Source: Torreya grandis
Taxonomy: Eukaryota > Streptophyta > Pinopsida > Cupressales > Taxaceae
DNA: 64,000 bases
Reading direction: 5' to 3'
Assembly (NCBI GenBank): GCA_037957365.1
Contig: JARHVA010002004.1
Span: 926,001-990,000, forward strand
The notes below the pieces were generated by a model, which saw only the letters and a program-made list of their open reading frames with translations, did not search any database and was not told the DNA's origin. Positions 36,018 through 50,930 of the stretch are shown in pieces. Every line of letters starts with the position of its first letter. The stretch's first letter is position 1. Position numbers and translations under genes: made by a program.

Positions 36018-38459
36018 GTAAACAAAAATGTCTAAATAAAATAAAAGGCTTAATCATTTCGAAATAATAACCTAGAATACCAAAAAAAACATATTTCACC
36101 ATTTAAAAAAAAACATAATAAAAAGAAAAAGATTACTAAAACAACAAACCCGTGAGGCTCAAGATGAGTAGATGTAATCCCAAGAACCATAAGAGTAAAT
36201 CACACATGGATAAAAATATTTATTTTTTAATAGACATTGTAACTAATATTCAAAAAACCTATGACATTATGGCTCATAGCCTTAGTGAGGTGTAGAATAC
36301 CTCCCCTGTAAACAATGATAGCTAAAAAAAATCCATGGATTGGTCATGTGAAAAACACTAAGGGATATAGACTTGTGTCTCCTAAAATGTGCATTTGTGA
36401 ATCCTAAGACGTGCACCCAATTTATCATTTATACATAAGATAAATTAAATAAACCCATACTAATAAAAAACATTATGTTTCCATTCAAACTTGTAAGTCA
36501 AAATAACTCATTCCGAATGATTCATGGATCAACTACACTAAAATCAACTATAGTTTAAGAATTCAAGAAATGATGGAAAGGGAACATTTTATTTTTAAAT
36601 TTTCAAAAAATATTTAAACCCATATTAGCATTTTTTTAATTATTTGGATTATAACCCTAATGAGGTATTAAAAAACTCATCTATATGTAGTCATGGCAAC
36701 TAACAAAAAATAGTCTTGTAGTCACTACTATTCTTCCTATCATCCCATATGCCAAGCACTTGATATCATCTTCCCTTCAAAAACATCACAAATGAAATGT
36801 GATGGAATAATGGGAATTAATAAGGGATGATGGTGCATGAAGGTCAACATTAAATAGTGTAATGATCAAAGAATTAAATTTGAGGTGATGGGTACTAACT
36901 ATAGGGTGATGAGGTGTTAATGCCTCATCACCTTGAATTGGGTGTATTCATTTTATGGGTTGTGCATTATTAACCAAAGTTTAAATGGTTAAATTTTGGT
37001 AACCACTTGGATTTTTTGTGGTGATTTTACCATTACCAATCGATCAGATCTCCAAAATGGCACCATAATGAACCCTTGCATGTAATCAAAACCATGGATC
37101 CATACTACCATGTGATATGTTTAAAACTAGAACCAAAAAGTTGACACATTAATATATCCATCAATGTCAATTTTATGTTTTTATGTGGCATGCTTTAAAT
37201 GCCACATAAACATTAAATTAAGTCTTAGGACTTTTGAGTCCTTTCGCTTAACGAGGTGTAGACAAAATAAAGTTGAAGAGACCAAATTAAGGTCCTTTTT
37301 GGTTTTTATGATGATATATTTAATTTGATTTTAAACAAATCAGTAAATAAATATTTATTTGTAATTAAAATGAAAAATTAAAAAATTGGAAGTAAAATTA
37401 AAATAAAGGCTTTATTTTGACCTTTATAATCTCTGAAAGCTTTCAAGAAGGATGTATTTTATTTTTGAAAAGCCAGGACTTGCCATGTTAGTTTTACTCT
37501 TTGTATATTTTATTAACATGGTAATCAATCTTAGAAAAATGTGTTTGTAAATATGAATAATTAAATAAGAAACAATATTATAAACTTTATTTTTATTTTG
37601 TGTTGTCAAAATATATGATAACTTGAAAAAATAAAAAAAATTAGATTTAATTTGAAATATTACATAAGCTTTGGTTATATGCCACATAGATACATGAATT
37701 AAAAAAAATTATTATATAAGTGCTACGTATTTTTATTTGGCCTATTTATTTACAACTTTCTTATACTTTCAAAAAGCGTATCTTTACAGCCTGGTTCTAT
37801 TGTGCTTTTTTCTCCCAATATTGGTTTTATACATAATTCAAATTTTATATCTATATGAATGCATTCAAGATTTTTATTTTCCATAAAATAATATCATTTT
37901 TTCTTAAAACTATACCACATGCAATGGTTGAAGTGCATTTTATGTTTATGTAAATTTATTTATGCTTAGTAACTAATATTTGGAATTGTGGGAATTAAGT
38001 TTGTATAGTGAAACGTTTTACTTTTGCTCTTCCAAATTTTAAAAATAGTTTAAGATTTGTATTTTATGGTTGAAATCAGCTTCCTTATATATTGTTTTAA
38101 CCAAATCTTATTTTTATTTTTTTAGCAATGTTTTTTCTTAAATCAGTGTAAGTTTTATACATGTAGAATTAATATCACATATTTTATCATGCACGACATG
38201 ATTTTTCTACAATTTAATTTTAAAAGAAAAAAAAAATTACAAAGGATTCAAGGGTATCAATACTGTAGGGCATGGATAGAATATCATTTTAAGAAAAAGA
38301 TCCAAGTTCAAAAGTAACCTTAAAAAAATGGAGTTCTTTATACATAACCCTAATAAAAATCATGCTCCACATTTGTGAGGAAAGATAAGAGAAAAATCAA
38401 AATCTAGCCATTATGTTCCTCATCAATAAATAGATTTAAATGAGATATATTGTATTATT
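36018..38459. other. Non-coding left part of unit A copy 3
   Basis: Aligns with 313-2849 and 60572-62950. A partly decayed palindrome sits at 36905-36932. No coding signal. Confidence 0.45.
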
Positions 38460-39100
38460 AATGTGGATGAATCTTACAATTTCTCAAATTTTTGTCAACA
38501 TGCTAATCAATGAGTTGATCATTATTAACAACAAGACTAAAAAATGGAGGAAATTATTTCATTAATTGAAATATTTTAAATTGATAATACTAATGAGCAG
38601 ATGGAAAAATAATGCAAAAAGAATATTTGGACCAAAATGTTGTGATTTAGAATTAATTTTAAAGTTTGAAGAGGTGTATGAAGATGTAAACCATGGAAAT
38701 CTTGGAAAATGACATTGGAATAATGTGGAAAATGGTGTAAATTTTATTTTTCAGACATAATTGACAAGAATTTAATACAAATAAAAGTGATCCAAGTTGA
38801 GAAAGACCTTAAAAAATAATAATATTTTGAAACACCACAGGGGCTACACCTTCAACATGGAGTTTTAATGAAATTTTGTTATTCAGAAAACTTACAAGCT
38901 GATAGGTTTTATGAAATGTTATGATAGAAAATAATGGGCCAATCTAAACATGACTACAATGTAAAAAGATGAAAAATGAAAATCATATAAGGAAATTGCA
39001 CCTATTAATATTTGAAAAAAATTGAAGAGGTGCATTTACAGAAACTTCCTTGAAAAAATCTAGAGTTGAAGGAAAACATGTAAAAATAAAGAGAATGTCC
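38460..39100 (+). pseudogene. Unrecognised protein-coding fossil, unit A copy 3
   Basis: Counterpart of 2850-3480. Conserved readings include FEEVYEDVNHGNLGK.H, ATPSTWSF and PPINI, with stops at other places than in copies 1 and 5. Family not recognised. Confidence 0.35.
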
Positions 39101-40329
39101 TATGAATACATGGGAGAAAAACCATAAAAATGCTATGCACTTTAATTTAATTTATATTAATAAAAGTACTATGATGCAATTGTAGTATTTATTGTTCAAA
39201 GGAAAAATATAGAAAAATAGTACAATGGTTCTATTTATTATAATATTTTTGGTCTAAATATATGATTTTCAAACATCCACAACAAAGATTTATGGTTAAT
39301 TTAGAAATTTAATTTACTAATGTAGTTAATTATATATCCACTTAGCAAACAAGATAATAATATAAAATATAAAGAATCTATTCACATTGAGCAATACGTC
39401 TTTATGGTACACTATCCACTCATTCTTCTAATTCTAATGAGGAAATATGCAATATATACATGGACAAATAGATTTGTCACTCCATCTCAATCCCTATGTT
39501 TGATAAAAGACTATGAATTTACAAAATAGGTTACAATGATAACACTTATAATTAATCAAGTGTATATTTTATAAATAAAAAATGTGTAAAACAAGTATCG
39601 GGAAAAAATTCTAGTAGATATTTTGACATATTTTTATAAGGTTTGATGAAAATATAAAACAAGGAGAGGATATTTAGAGGAAATATGATGAATGAATAAC
39701 ATGAGTACACTTAATTTTAAATAGTAGAGTTTAATAATAACATTGGACTATAACCCTTTTTTTTAAACAAAAATTGTATGGAGTTTACAAATGACATTTT
39801 CTATTCATTGCTTATTTTAGGGCATGGCTGGGTCCCCTGAATGGATGGATTGCTTAGGATGATAATTTAAATAAAATACAACTTACACCGGGCTTGTCTA
39901 CTGTTCAAATATTAAGAAAAAAAATATTTTTTCCAAATAACTCTAAATATTATTTTAAATAATAGGTACTAAAATCATACCACAAATCTTGTTCTATGTT
40001 TATATTCACATTTGCACTCTTCTTTTTATGCATGTATTTTCAAACCGACATACACTTTTAGAGTTCCTACATCATATGTGACACTTCATTTTTTCTTATT
40101 TTGAATGGGTCACCCACAAATGAAAAATAAATAAATTTGGTGTAAAAAGTTTTAGAAAGAGCTACATTTTTATATTCCTCATGTCTAAAAAATGGTATCA
40201 TTCACAAGAATTTGTGAACATAAACAAATATTTTTATTTTGTACACATTGGGAGACAAATTGTAAAAACTATCAATCATTTTCTTGACAAATTTAAAAAA
40301 TTAATTTCGAAGGTCTTGGTCTAAAGAGT
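39101..40329. other. Non-coding stretch of unit A copy 3
   Basis: Aligns with 4765-5929 of copy 1. The (AC)n region and its neighbourhood are absent. Nothing else seen. Confidence 0.45.
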
Positions 40330-41275
40330 ACCTCAATTAAAAAGCATGGGAATCTCATAGATACCCTAGCCCAAGAGTTTAAACCTATAATGAACCCATC
40401 ACCTTTTTCAATACAGGGATTAGATCTTATTGCAAAAAATACTCCTACCTCATCAAATGACAAAATTTCATTATTAAAACCACAAAGTATTTAACTAAAA
40501 GGGTGGAAGCTATGCCACTTATATACACCATAAGCCTTCAAATATATAAGTTCAGTATTAATCAAATTATTTACTACTTTAAAATCCCATAAAAAATCAT
40601 ATAAGATAATGGAAAATCATTTATGAATCAGGAAGTGGAAGACCTATTTAATCGATATAATATTGATTAAAATTTATTCACAAACTATTAACCTAGTGTA
40701 ATGACCAAGTGGAAGAAAAAAAATGATCATAAAAATAATTAAGAAAATTATAAATGACGTTAGAATAAAATGGCATCTGTAACAATATCCTATAATTTGC
40801 TCATATAAAATGAGTGTCTGAATGCTTACTAGGACCACTACATACTCTTCGCTATTTGGAATAGATGTAATCTTTTTAGTTGAAATTGAACACCCCTCAT
40901 TACGTATCACTATGGGGCATTATAATAAACAATGAGTATTGAAATAAGTGGATACATGAACTAGAATTATCTGATGAGAAGTGTCAAAATGCCCTTGATC
41001 ACCTCAGAGCATATCAAAATAATCTCAAAGGCTAGTATTTTAAAAAAAATCAGTCCTAAGAATTTAAAATCAGTGATCTAGTCCTTAAGGAAAATTAGAA
41101 AAACACCAATTTTGAATGCAAAAAGAAGGGGAATTTTTAAGTAAATTGGATTGGACCTTATGTTATTATTACCAAATTTGGATCAAGGGCATATAAAATG
41201 GCCACTGTAGATGTAGATGAGCTTGATGAGACAATAATTATCACTCATCTAAAAAAATTCTGTATCTAATAGGGC
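40330..41275 (+). pseudogene. Ty3/gypsy integrase fossil (Tat-like), unit A copy 3
   Basis: Plus-strand reading across frames: KKHGNLIDTLAQEFKPIMNP, GLDLIAKNTPTSSND, then the C-terminal LELSDEKCQNALDHLRAYQ, ISDLVLKEN, and WIGPYVIITKFGSRAYKMAT, DVDELDETI. The C-terminal WIGPYVIIT is closer to the family consensus than in copy 1 (WIGHYVIIT). Catalytic residues cannot be read. Stops and frameshifts are many. Confidence 0.78.
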
Positions 41276-43099
41276 CTAAATTTTTGATCCTCTATCTAGA
41301 ATACCCCATATTTGGGAGAAATCCTCTGCATCACTCCTTTACTTTCCATAATTCTTCCTCATCTCTCATCATTACCATCTTATCATCTAGTCTACTCACC
41401 TTCCATGTGACCCTCATCCTAATGGTGGTTTTAAGATATATGTTTTGAAAATAAAGAGATATTAGTCTCAAAATGGGGTAGATTAATGTGAAATATACAG
41501 AGGTGATAAATATTAAAGAGTCATTTAGAAAATATAATCCACTCTAAAAATAATATTTCATTCTAACATCCAAATCTAAATAAAAATCAATTCTTCTACA
41601 TGGTTCTTCTCTCTTTCATCCTTAATGGCACCAAATTTTACTTATCCATTTTCATTACCCTAAGCATATACCCTCCTATACCCACTAATTTCATTATTAA
41701 AGAAGGCTCATTAGTTATTCCTCCTCCAAGATTTATAATTCATTTTATAAAAAACTGTAAATAGAATCCTAAACTTTTATCTAGTTCCTAGGATTATAAT
41801 CATATCTGGTTTGATTTTGTCTTAATTATTTCCAAATTAGTTTTCCCTATTATCCTTCATCAATATGCTAGGATACTTTGTAAATTATCCATTTTGGCCT
41901 ATCACCCTCTTATACTTTTAATGCGTAGTCTTGTCTATAAATGTTTAACCAAGTTCTTTGAACATAGTCTTATCATTTCTCTTGTAAATAAATTTTCATC
42001 CATTTCACACTTTTATACATAGTAGTTAAATTTTAAATAGGTCACAAGTCCATTTTACTTCGGTAAGTTTGTAAATACTTTATACATTGTTTTAAGTTGT
42101 TTCTTTTAGAAATTTTTATTACATCATCTTGTTAATATATAAATTTAGTCTCTTATCCATATGTAAATATTTTTTTATGTTTTAATTAAGTTTTTTTTAT
42201 TAATATTTATGTTGTGTAAACACTTATTTTAATCTTTTATGTTGTTTTAATCCTTTGTAATTAGTTTGTATGTAAATGTTTGAATTATCTTTTTAATTAT
42301 TATATTTTGTAAATATTTGGTTTTGGTCTGGGAATGAGGATGGCCCCAATTGAGTATTCATTATGAAATTGGGAATTTAATTAAGGAAGTTACCTCTTAA
42401 ACTCCCCATGCACTATAAGTGAATGTGACCTCAACTATCCAAATGTCACAGGTATATTCTTAACTAAGTGCAATAGTAAAACTATATTTCCAACATTTCA
42501 AGTGGATTAGAGACACCCCACAACCTATATCACCTAATCATTAAACTATCCCATTTGACCACCCTAACCTACTAACTAATCCATCCACATTATTGGTACA
42601 AGAGGGTTTACACATTATCAATTTATGAGACATATCAGTATCTCACTGAAGGACCACCTACCTAAATCTTAGCATAGGTCACAAGTTATAACACATTCCA
42701 TTTCATTATAATATCACATTATATCATTTTATACACTTAATACAACATAACAAATGAAACCTAACATCACATTCTCTATCTAAAAACCATGTTGTCTACA
42801 TCATCATATATATGAAATTAAAAGACATCCACATCACATCCAAATCTAATCATCTCCTACTTATAATCAATTAAATCCAATACTTAATATAATAAATACA
42901 TCACAATAACATATGCAAAATATACATAAACATGCCCTATACCACAATAAATCTTATCATAATCACATAAATGTCCTTGAGTCTTATAAAAAATATATAC
43001 AATATAAGAATTATGGGCATCAATCTATTAAGTATGAAATACATGTCAAAAATACAAAAAATGTCACATTAAACCAAGATCAATATAGTCCTAGTGGTC
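41276..43099. other. Non-coding stretch of unit A copy 3
   Basis: Counterpart of 6896-8699. No domain on either strand. Confidence 0.45.
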
Positions 43100-45090
43100 T
43101 CCTAGCTGATTGATGTAAAAAATGAGTAGTTTTGGCCTTATAAGATTGAGATCACTGATCTACTAGCACCACACACTTATAAATAAGCATATAGTATTGA
43201 GCCTCTATAGTCAAACATGATATTTAAAATTTCATATCTCCTAAGCCATATCTCTATAATAGTTTGTTCCCCTCATCTTGGGTCAACTCAGCTACTTGTA
43301 ACTCTACCTTTTAGTAGCTAAATAGAGTTAGAATATGACCTATCTGACCATGTAGGGTTGTTACATGTGAATATATAGCTTGAATGTAACCTATCTAACC
43401 CTTTAGGGCTGCTATCTATGTATCTTTATCCTTAATCTGACCTATCTGACCCTATATAGCTATTATCTATTCATTTTTGTCCCAATCTATCCTAAAAATA
43501 TGGTTAGGCAAGCTAATAATGGCCCATCTAAATATCATATTACACTATCTATCATTGTAAATCTAATAGCTCTAAACAATGTTTGTCTTTCTCAAAATTG
43601 ATCCTGGAGAACTTAGCCACACTTGCCATTGCCTCCTATTGAAAACTATCAATCTATTCCAAGTTTTCCACACTAATAAGTGGCCTAGAAGGCCTCATAA
43701 CTTTAGTTACTTTCCCCCTCACTCCCTAATCCCCTCTACCCACACCTTGATCACCCTTGGATACACCTTGATCACACCCATCAACAACCATCAAATCTTG
43801 ATCATCCCTATCATGACCATCAACCCCACCATATCTCTTAGCCTATATTTATAGCCTTTATGTCCATCATCTCATAAATCATTCATGTGCCTATAAGATC
43901 CTCCATATTTCCCCTCTCTTCTTATAAATATGTTTTGGTCTCAATAATACATGTGGCCATCTCTATTTCCACCATCCTATATAATCTATAGTTATTTTGG
44001 TATCTTCTATAGCTATCTAATAATATCATACTATAGGAACTATGTTGTCATCATATACCTATGTCAATGCCTTCTCAACTATATGCCCCTACTAAGGCCT
44101 CTCTCTATAAATCTTGGTAAATAAATTCTCCTCTCTTAGGATATCTTACTAATGTACAAACTATATTTGCACTCTATTATAATGATATCTCTCTATGTTG
44201 TAATCTCCATGCCCTATCAAATAACACTTTGTTAGCATATAGGTATAATTTATATCATCTTCCCATCCTCATTGTACCATCCTATATAGCATCCACATAA
44301 TCTAGTCCTTAATCAAATTATCTAATGCCTTCTTATAAAATCTAATATCGTATACATGATCTCTCTTCACACCTAGAATGATATACTATCTAAACAATAG
44401 TAAAGATCAGTATTATGAACTGCTCATGTGCCAAGTTATCACTTGATTGCCACATGCTCTTAAAAATATATTTGTATCAATAATGAGGGTTAGAAAATCA
44501 TAAATATTCTATATACCCCCATATGAATCTCCCTATATATTTGGCCCAACATAATATTCCCCCATCAAAAAACTTGATAATCATGCACCTGTCTACCACT
44601 ACATCCCATAAACCTAGATGAAACCACTGACCACTCTTGTCTGGTAATAATATGCTAGTAATAAGAAAGATGAATACTAGGGTCGACCTGTCAATATTAT
44701 CATCTATGAAGGCCCTATCAATGCCAATCCATGAATCATGAAATCTGAGCTATATATGTCAACAACAATTAAACAGTTATGATCCATTCCCATGACTTCC
44801 AAAGGATTGTATATCCTCTCATAGGTAATCATAAAATGTGCCACATGTCCTCCAAAGTTACTATCATCTTTCCTATGATAAAGTGAAAATTTCTCATCTT
44901 AGAACGTGATCTCTCCAGAAATGAAGTGATGAGAGCCTAGTTTATCTGAATGAATGACATCATTATAATATAATATTGTTTAGTCATCTCTATTACTCCA
45001 AAATTAACTAGCCTCAGTTGATGCATCATAGTTTGGATGGTAGCAAACCTAAATCTTCCTACACCACCAAATCTATTAGTGGTTAATCAC
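43100..45090 (-). pseudogene. Plant mobile domain gene fossil, antisense, copy 3
   Basis: The minus strand gives HFISGEITF near 44930, then YERIYNPLEVMGMDHN (a better reading than copy 1 of the block after LP.RGE), FMIHGLALIG, VVSGFI.VYGM, and further down KRDHVYDIRFYKKALDN. The Asp/Gly-rich stretch and heptad-like tail lie around 43590-43800. Together with copies 1 and 4 it allows a consensus check of the family. It is broken by many stops. Confidence 0.62.
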
Positions 45091-47676
45091 TACAAACTGA
45101 CATCCTAACCTAAATTATTCATATCCCATACCTAACCTACATATCCATACCTATTTTACCTATCCATATACCTATTCCCATATTATCTCCTTACCCAACT
45201 AACTCTTAAAAATAACCATCAACAAAATCTATTCTAGCTCCTAACCCTAACTTACAATTTTGGGCAAATTGTTCTTTAAGTGTTGTTGTTTTCCAAAATT
45301 AATACTCACCACCAAAGGCTTCAAGAAGCCATAAGTCACCCTATATGGTATTTTAAAAATATAGTTCACCTATCATGATTTTATAAAAGCATAATTTACT
45401 ACAAGTGATTTTTCAAAATCATGGGTAACAAGTGCATTACTCAAAAATACAGTCATAAAATTGTAACTAGGGGTAATAACCTTAGTTACAATTTTGTGTT
45501 ATTCAAATTTACCCATCATTAATACCTTAATAAATGTAATTACAATACAAAATGACAAAGTTAGATGGGGTACCTACTGCTTGTCCTGCCATAGCTAGTG
45601 ATTGGAACTCACAAAGTCTTTATCTATGGTGGGAAGCATGTGGGAATGCAATCCATTCTCGATACCTATAGAGTAAAATATTACAAAATCCAAGAGTATA
45701 AATTTCTTCTTTTACCCCAAAATTTTCTATTTAACACCCCATAACCCTATTCTTTTCACCTTTTACCCTGTTTTAGTCTATGTCAAACCTACCCATTTAT
45801 CCAAACAACTCATTGTGATTCACATGACCATTTATCCATCCTTTAATGACATTTCCAATAGGTAATATTCATCCCACAAGTCATTCTAGTATATTTTAGG
45901 GTTATAGTCTTCTTTTTCCCCACACCCTATCTAACATCCCGAGTCAAAACTAGATCATCCCAAGGTTTTTTTTGACTATATGGGTAACACTTGGCCACTT
46001 TTTAGTGACTAAATAGAGATTAGACACTAATTCCAATGACATACTCCTATGGTTACTCTAATATATTAAATCATGTTGAGATATGATACTCATATAAAAT
46101 CTATATATCATCATAAACCACTTATCTTTAATCCTTTCCTTAGCTTGCAGCTCTCCCTTACATGGGAATTGTCAACTGGTCATGGACTTATTTATCTATC
46201 CATTTCCAAAACATATGTCTTTGTCTCACTATTATTCATCTTATACAAATAAACTATGTACCTCTCTCCTCAACATTTGTCTTTGACTAGGATTCATCTT
46301 ATGAGGGTAATCATCATTGCTAAGGTATCTTTACCGTTAGGACTAGTCTTACACCTAAAACCTCTTTCCTTCACATTTATATTTGGGGAATCTTATCATT
46401 ATTGTCTCAACTATCATCTAGAACATTCCATCCCCTTATCATCTTGATCCCCACCCCATGATCTCTTTTCAAGTGGCCATTCAGTTCATTCCTCTTTGCA
46501 TGCCGCCTTAAGGGGGAAATGGTTTTTATTTAAAAGACAATTACTTCTTACTTATTCAATTAGAATTCCATTCCAAATAAGGTCAAATTTATACATATAA
46601 ATCTTCTCACCCTAAGCATTCCACTAATTCTACCATTTATTACAATTAATCCGATTAGCATAGTCCTAATTAAATAATTAAATTCTATTCCCCATTTAAT
46701 ATTTCCTACATTATGCAGACCTTCCTGCATGCACATGCTATATTAATCCCTTTATTATCCCAATAACATCCTATTAGATAACTAATCTCACCCCATTAAT
46801 TAAGCACTTGCCAATTTAAAAAACAAAATATTGTACCTACCCCCTCGTCACCCACCTCTTTGCGCAAGCCAACCTATCCATAGCCTCTCTTACACACCTA
46901 CATCCTTAAAACTCCCTAAAACCCCTAAATTAATCCCTATTTACCTCTAATCAAATCTAGAAGCTTCTAAAATTTACATCCTCCTTTAAATTTATATAAT
47001 TCTATAAAACTAGAGAATTCTTATGAATGTAAAATTCATTTTAATCCTCTCCCACTGCCCTATAAATAACTAATCATAGAGCAATGTGGAAATAACCTTA
47101 AATCCTTGGAAATTTTAAATGTATATATAAGATATGTTAGCCTTAATACTCTCATTTCATCCCCATTATCCTTATATCCAAGAAGCTATCAATCCTTTCA
47201 TACTTATTTGAGATTTTGAAGCCAACATTATCAAGAAATCCAAAAAGCAAGTTAATAATCCTTGGAGAATCCCTTTAAACATCTTGAAGGAAATATAAGA
47301 GAATAAAAATGATAGAAAAAATATTCTTATAATTTTTTATTGCTTCCTTATTATCTCACTTTGATGTTTTTTTATATCTTTTGGATTAACTTACTATATA
47401 TAGTATATTGAATCCATAGCTCATAATTTCCAAGCATACATCATCTATTGAAAAATTAACCTTATGTGGTTGGTAATTTTTTAAAGCCAAAATCACTCAT
47501 TCTGAATGACTCACACATTGACAACACTAAATTAAACTACATTCACTATCATTGAAGAAATCATAGAATGATTCACATATTGATTTTATTTTAAATAAAT
47601 AATCAAATATTGAATAATAAAATAGAACCTAAAATACTAAAGAAACTTCCTTTCTTTAAAAAACCTCACTTGTAAC
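45091..47676. other. Non-coding right part of unit A copy 3
   Basis: Positions 45091-45790 align with copy 1; 45790-47445 are missing there, and the part from 46290 is present in copy 2. No coding signal was recognised. It may include LTR sequence of the unit A Gypsy element, but no clear LTR ends were found. Confidence 0.4.
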
Positions 47677-48153
47677 TGTTAGGAATATAGAATGCATAGT
47701 AATGTTTAATAAAATAGGGACATAAATAAAATGCATAAAACACAACACAAGAGAAATATACATTTAGCATAGTTTACCTAAAATAGGCTACATTCTCATA
47801 AAAATAGTAAGTTCTTCTCTTATTTAGTCTAATAAATGAAGTGATAAATTTGTAATACATCCAATGCAATTTTTTCTTCACTCATAATCAATGTGTCTTC
47901 TTGTTTCCAATGCCCTCATATCAAAGGAGAGTTACATATTAGGAAAGAAATGCACCAACATAATTTATACCATTATATCTATGACCTAATAGTCAATAGT
48001 CTAAATTTACTATGAAATTACAATATTTTACAATGCATTTTTTGCCCCCTTAGACCCCCATGGTGAGCTTTGTGGGGAGGAGTTACCCCCTGCACCCCCC
48101 CCCCCTCTTTAGGAGCTAGGCATTATAATATTATTATTCTCCACCATCCAAAA
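47677..48153 (-). repeat. Copia3 3' LTR (left)
   Basis: It starts TGTTAGGAATATAG and ends ccatccaaaa. The putative polypurine-tract complement atctcccacttgg follows. The C-rich run at 48084-48107 is moderate in length. It has the left-type variant gtgagcttt. Confidence 0.82.
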
Positions 48154-48189
48154 ATCTCCCACTTGGGGACCCATTGCTATAACTCGACC

Positions 48190-49650
48190 AAAAGTCTTCC
48201 TTGGACTTTCTTTAAACTTAACCCTGACATGTTTCTCATCTTCCTTTTTATTCTTGAAGACCTACTAAAGTCGAACAAATTTCCAACTTCTCCTTCATGA
48301 ATACCTTTGTTAGTTTATCTACATGATTCTCTCTTGTATGGATCTTTTCCTACTTTAGTTTACCATCCTCCAAAATTGAATGAATGAAGTCATACCTGAG
48401 TTATATATGTTTGGTTCTTGAATAGATTTCTTAGCTCTTTGCTAAATGAATCACACTCTAGAGACCACTATGCAACCTACAATCTTTCCTATTTTACCTC
48501 AACTCTTCCATGAAATATTGCATCCATATCATTTCCCTACTTTATTCTATAGATGCAATATATTATGCTCTATAGTTGACAAATAAACTAATTCTATATT
48601 TTTTAAATCTAACTAACTATTATGTCACTAATGGTGAATGCATAATTGATCGTGCTCCTCCTACCATCTAAATATCCAACCATGTGTACATCAACATATC
48701 TTTGTAAGTTAACATCTCACCACTTATAGAATAATTGTCTATTAGTGGTCCTTCTCAAGTACCTGATAATCTAATTGAATGCATCCTAATTCTTCTTTCT
48801 TGGATTATTCATAAACCTACTGACAACTCCCACTACATGCACAATGTCTTATATCAGGCACACCATAACACACATTAAACTTAAAACTATTGAATCATAG
48901 GGCACTTTGGACATGTAATCTATTTCTTTCTACATTTTAGAACTCTATTATTTGCATAATTTGAAGTGCCCTCCCAAATGTGTACTCACTGGTTTTACAA
49001 TTTGCATATTGAACCTCAATAAAACCTTCTTTATTTACTCTTCTTGAGAAAATGTCAATTTTCTCTTTTTCATATCTTTTGTTAGTCTCATACCAAGGAT
49101 TTATTTTAGAGCACACAAATCCTTCATGGTAAATGAATTTGATAATTTTTCTTTGAGATCATTTATATCATGCATGTTAGACCCTAAAATAAGCATGTCT
49201 AATACATACAATAAAAAATATAATATATATGACATTGTTTAATCTTAAAAAATAGACATAGTCATCAAAATGACATCCACTATAACTTTGTTCTATCATA
49301 AACATGTGTAATTTTAAATACCATTGCCTTCAAGCTTACTTTAGTCCATACAAACACTTCTTCAACCTGCACACCATTTTCTCCTTACATTTGACTTTGT
49401 ATGCCTATGGATTCTCCATATATATTTCCTCTTCCAATTCACCATGAAGTAAAATAGTCATCACATCTAACTATTCAAAATGTAAATATTCTATTGTTAC
49501 TAAACATAAAATAGTTCTTATGGAAGTCATCTTAACAACTCAAGAAAATATTTCATTAAAATTTGTACCTTTTCTTTGTGCAAATCCCTCTAAAAAAAGT
49601 ATGGCCTTGTACATCTTTTTGCCTCCATCTTCATAGATCAACCTATAAAC
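48190..49650 (-). pseudogene. Copia3 reverse transcriptase and RNase H, decayed
   Basis: Located by alignment with Copia1 and Copia2. No open stretch of useful length remains; short matches to the RT palm lie at 49020-49330. The N-terminal side ends at the internal deletion. Confidence 0.65.
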
Positions 49651-50298
49651 CCATTTATTTCTTGTCTCATTCTCAACAAGTGCATTTCATTTCAAAAAAT
49701 TATTAAAAACATCATATTTTTTTCATATGCAATAAACCCAAAATTTTCTAGTTTATTATAAATAAGTCTAACAAAATAAGAAGAGCCATAAATGGATGAT
49801 ACCTATGTCAATACCCATACGTATGTGTGCACAAGATCTAACTTATCATCCTTCTTTGTATTTCCAACTCTGAAAAATATGTCTCTCTTCTATTTTTCAT
49901 ACATAGAGTGCTCACAAAAATTGAAATCCACTTTCTTTAAATCTAGTAACAAATTATTTGAGTAGAGAACTTGCATCCCCTTCTTGCTCATGTGCCCAAG
50001 AATATGGTGCCATAATTTTATATCCTCTTATATATAAGATAAAGAAATGGAAGAGTCAAAATTACCTATACTTAAATTTAATGTACCTAGCTTTTCTACT
50101 TTTGATATTACTAGTGATCCTTTAATGACCTTACATGAATTTTTTGTAAATATAACTATGCAACCTTCAATTCTAAACTTCTATACAAAAATTTGTTTTA
50201 TTCCCAATTTAGGAACATGCCTCACATTATTTAACAAACATTTATTTATACTCTATAATTGTATCCCTATCTTATGATTTCCAATAATTTTACAAGGA
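49651..50298 (-). pseudogene. Copia3 integrase and gag-pre-integrase fragment
   Basis: This aligns with 33890-34530 of Copia2. It stops at about 50298 where unit A copy 4 begins. Confidence 0.6.
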
Positions 50299-50930
50299 TT
50301 TATATTCTTATGTATACCCCCATATAAAGATCCGTATACAGTTGGACCAACATAATGGATCCCCATGAAAAAACTTGATAATCATGCACCATGTCTACCA
50401 CTACATCCCATAAATGTAGCTAAAACCACTAACCACTATTTTCTGGTAGTAATATGCTAGTAATAAGAAACATGAATACTAGGGTTAACTTGTCAATATT
50501 ATCATCTATGAAGTCCCTATCAATGTCAATGCATGAATCACAAAATCTAACCTATATATGTCCACACAACCATTGTACAGTCATGCTCTATTCCCATGAC
50601 CTCTAAAATATCACATATCCTCTCATAAGTATTCATAAAATGTGTCACACATCCTCCAAAGTCATTGTCATCTCTCCTATGATGAAGTGAAAATTTCTTA
50701 ACCTAGAATGTGATCTCTCCACCAACACAGTGATGACAGCATATTTTATCTAAATAAATTACATCATATCAATATAATATAGGTTATTCATCTCTATTAC
50801 TCCAATATCAACCAACCTTAGTTGATGTATCTTATGTAATACTAGTATTCGTCATAGTCTAGATGATAACACACCTAAATCTTCCAACACAACCAAACCT
50901 ATTAGCCTTAATCACTACAAACTGACACCC
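50299..50930 (-). pseudogene. PMD fossil, N-terminal part, unit A copy 4
   Basis: The minus strand near 50750-50640 reads VLVERSHSRLRNFHFIIGEM and TMTLEDV, the clearest version of the PMD N-terminal motif (ALxERW...FHLP.GEMT.TLEDV) in the window. Stops follow. The rest of the gene is cut off by the junction with Copia3. Confidence 0.68.

Larger units (their letters stand above)
36018..47676. repeat. Unit A, copy 3 (most complete)
   Basis: This 11.7-kb unit retains the integrase and PMD fossils plus the 45790-47445 segment that copy 1 lost. It shows the uninterrupted insertion site of G1 near 46838. The left flank of Copia3 (47672-47676, gtaac) closes it. It is the best reference for reconstructing the array. 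Confidence 0.8.
47677..50298 (-). mobile_element. Copia3: truncated Ty1/copia element
   Basis: It keeps the left (3') LTR at 47677-48153 and the internal region up to about 50298, where it breaks directly into unit A sequence equivalent to 10165. The right LTR, gag and protease are gone. A second deletion of about 850 bp lies near 49660, joining sequence equivalent to 33015 and 33893 of Copia2. Confidence 0.85.
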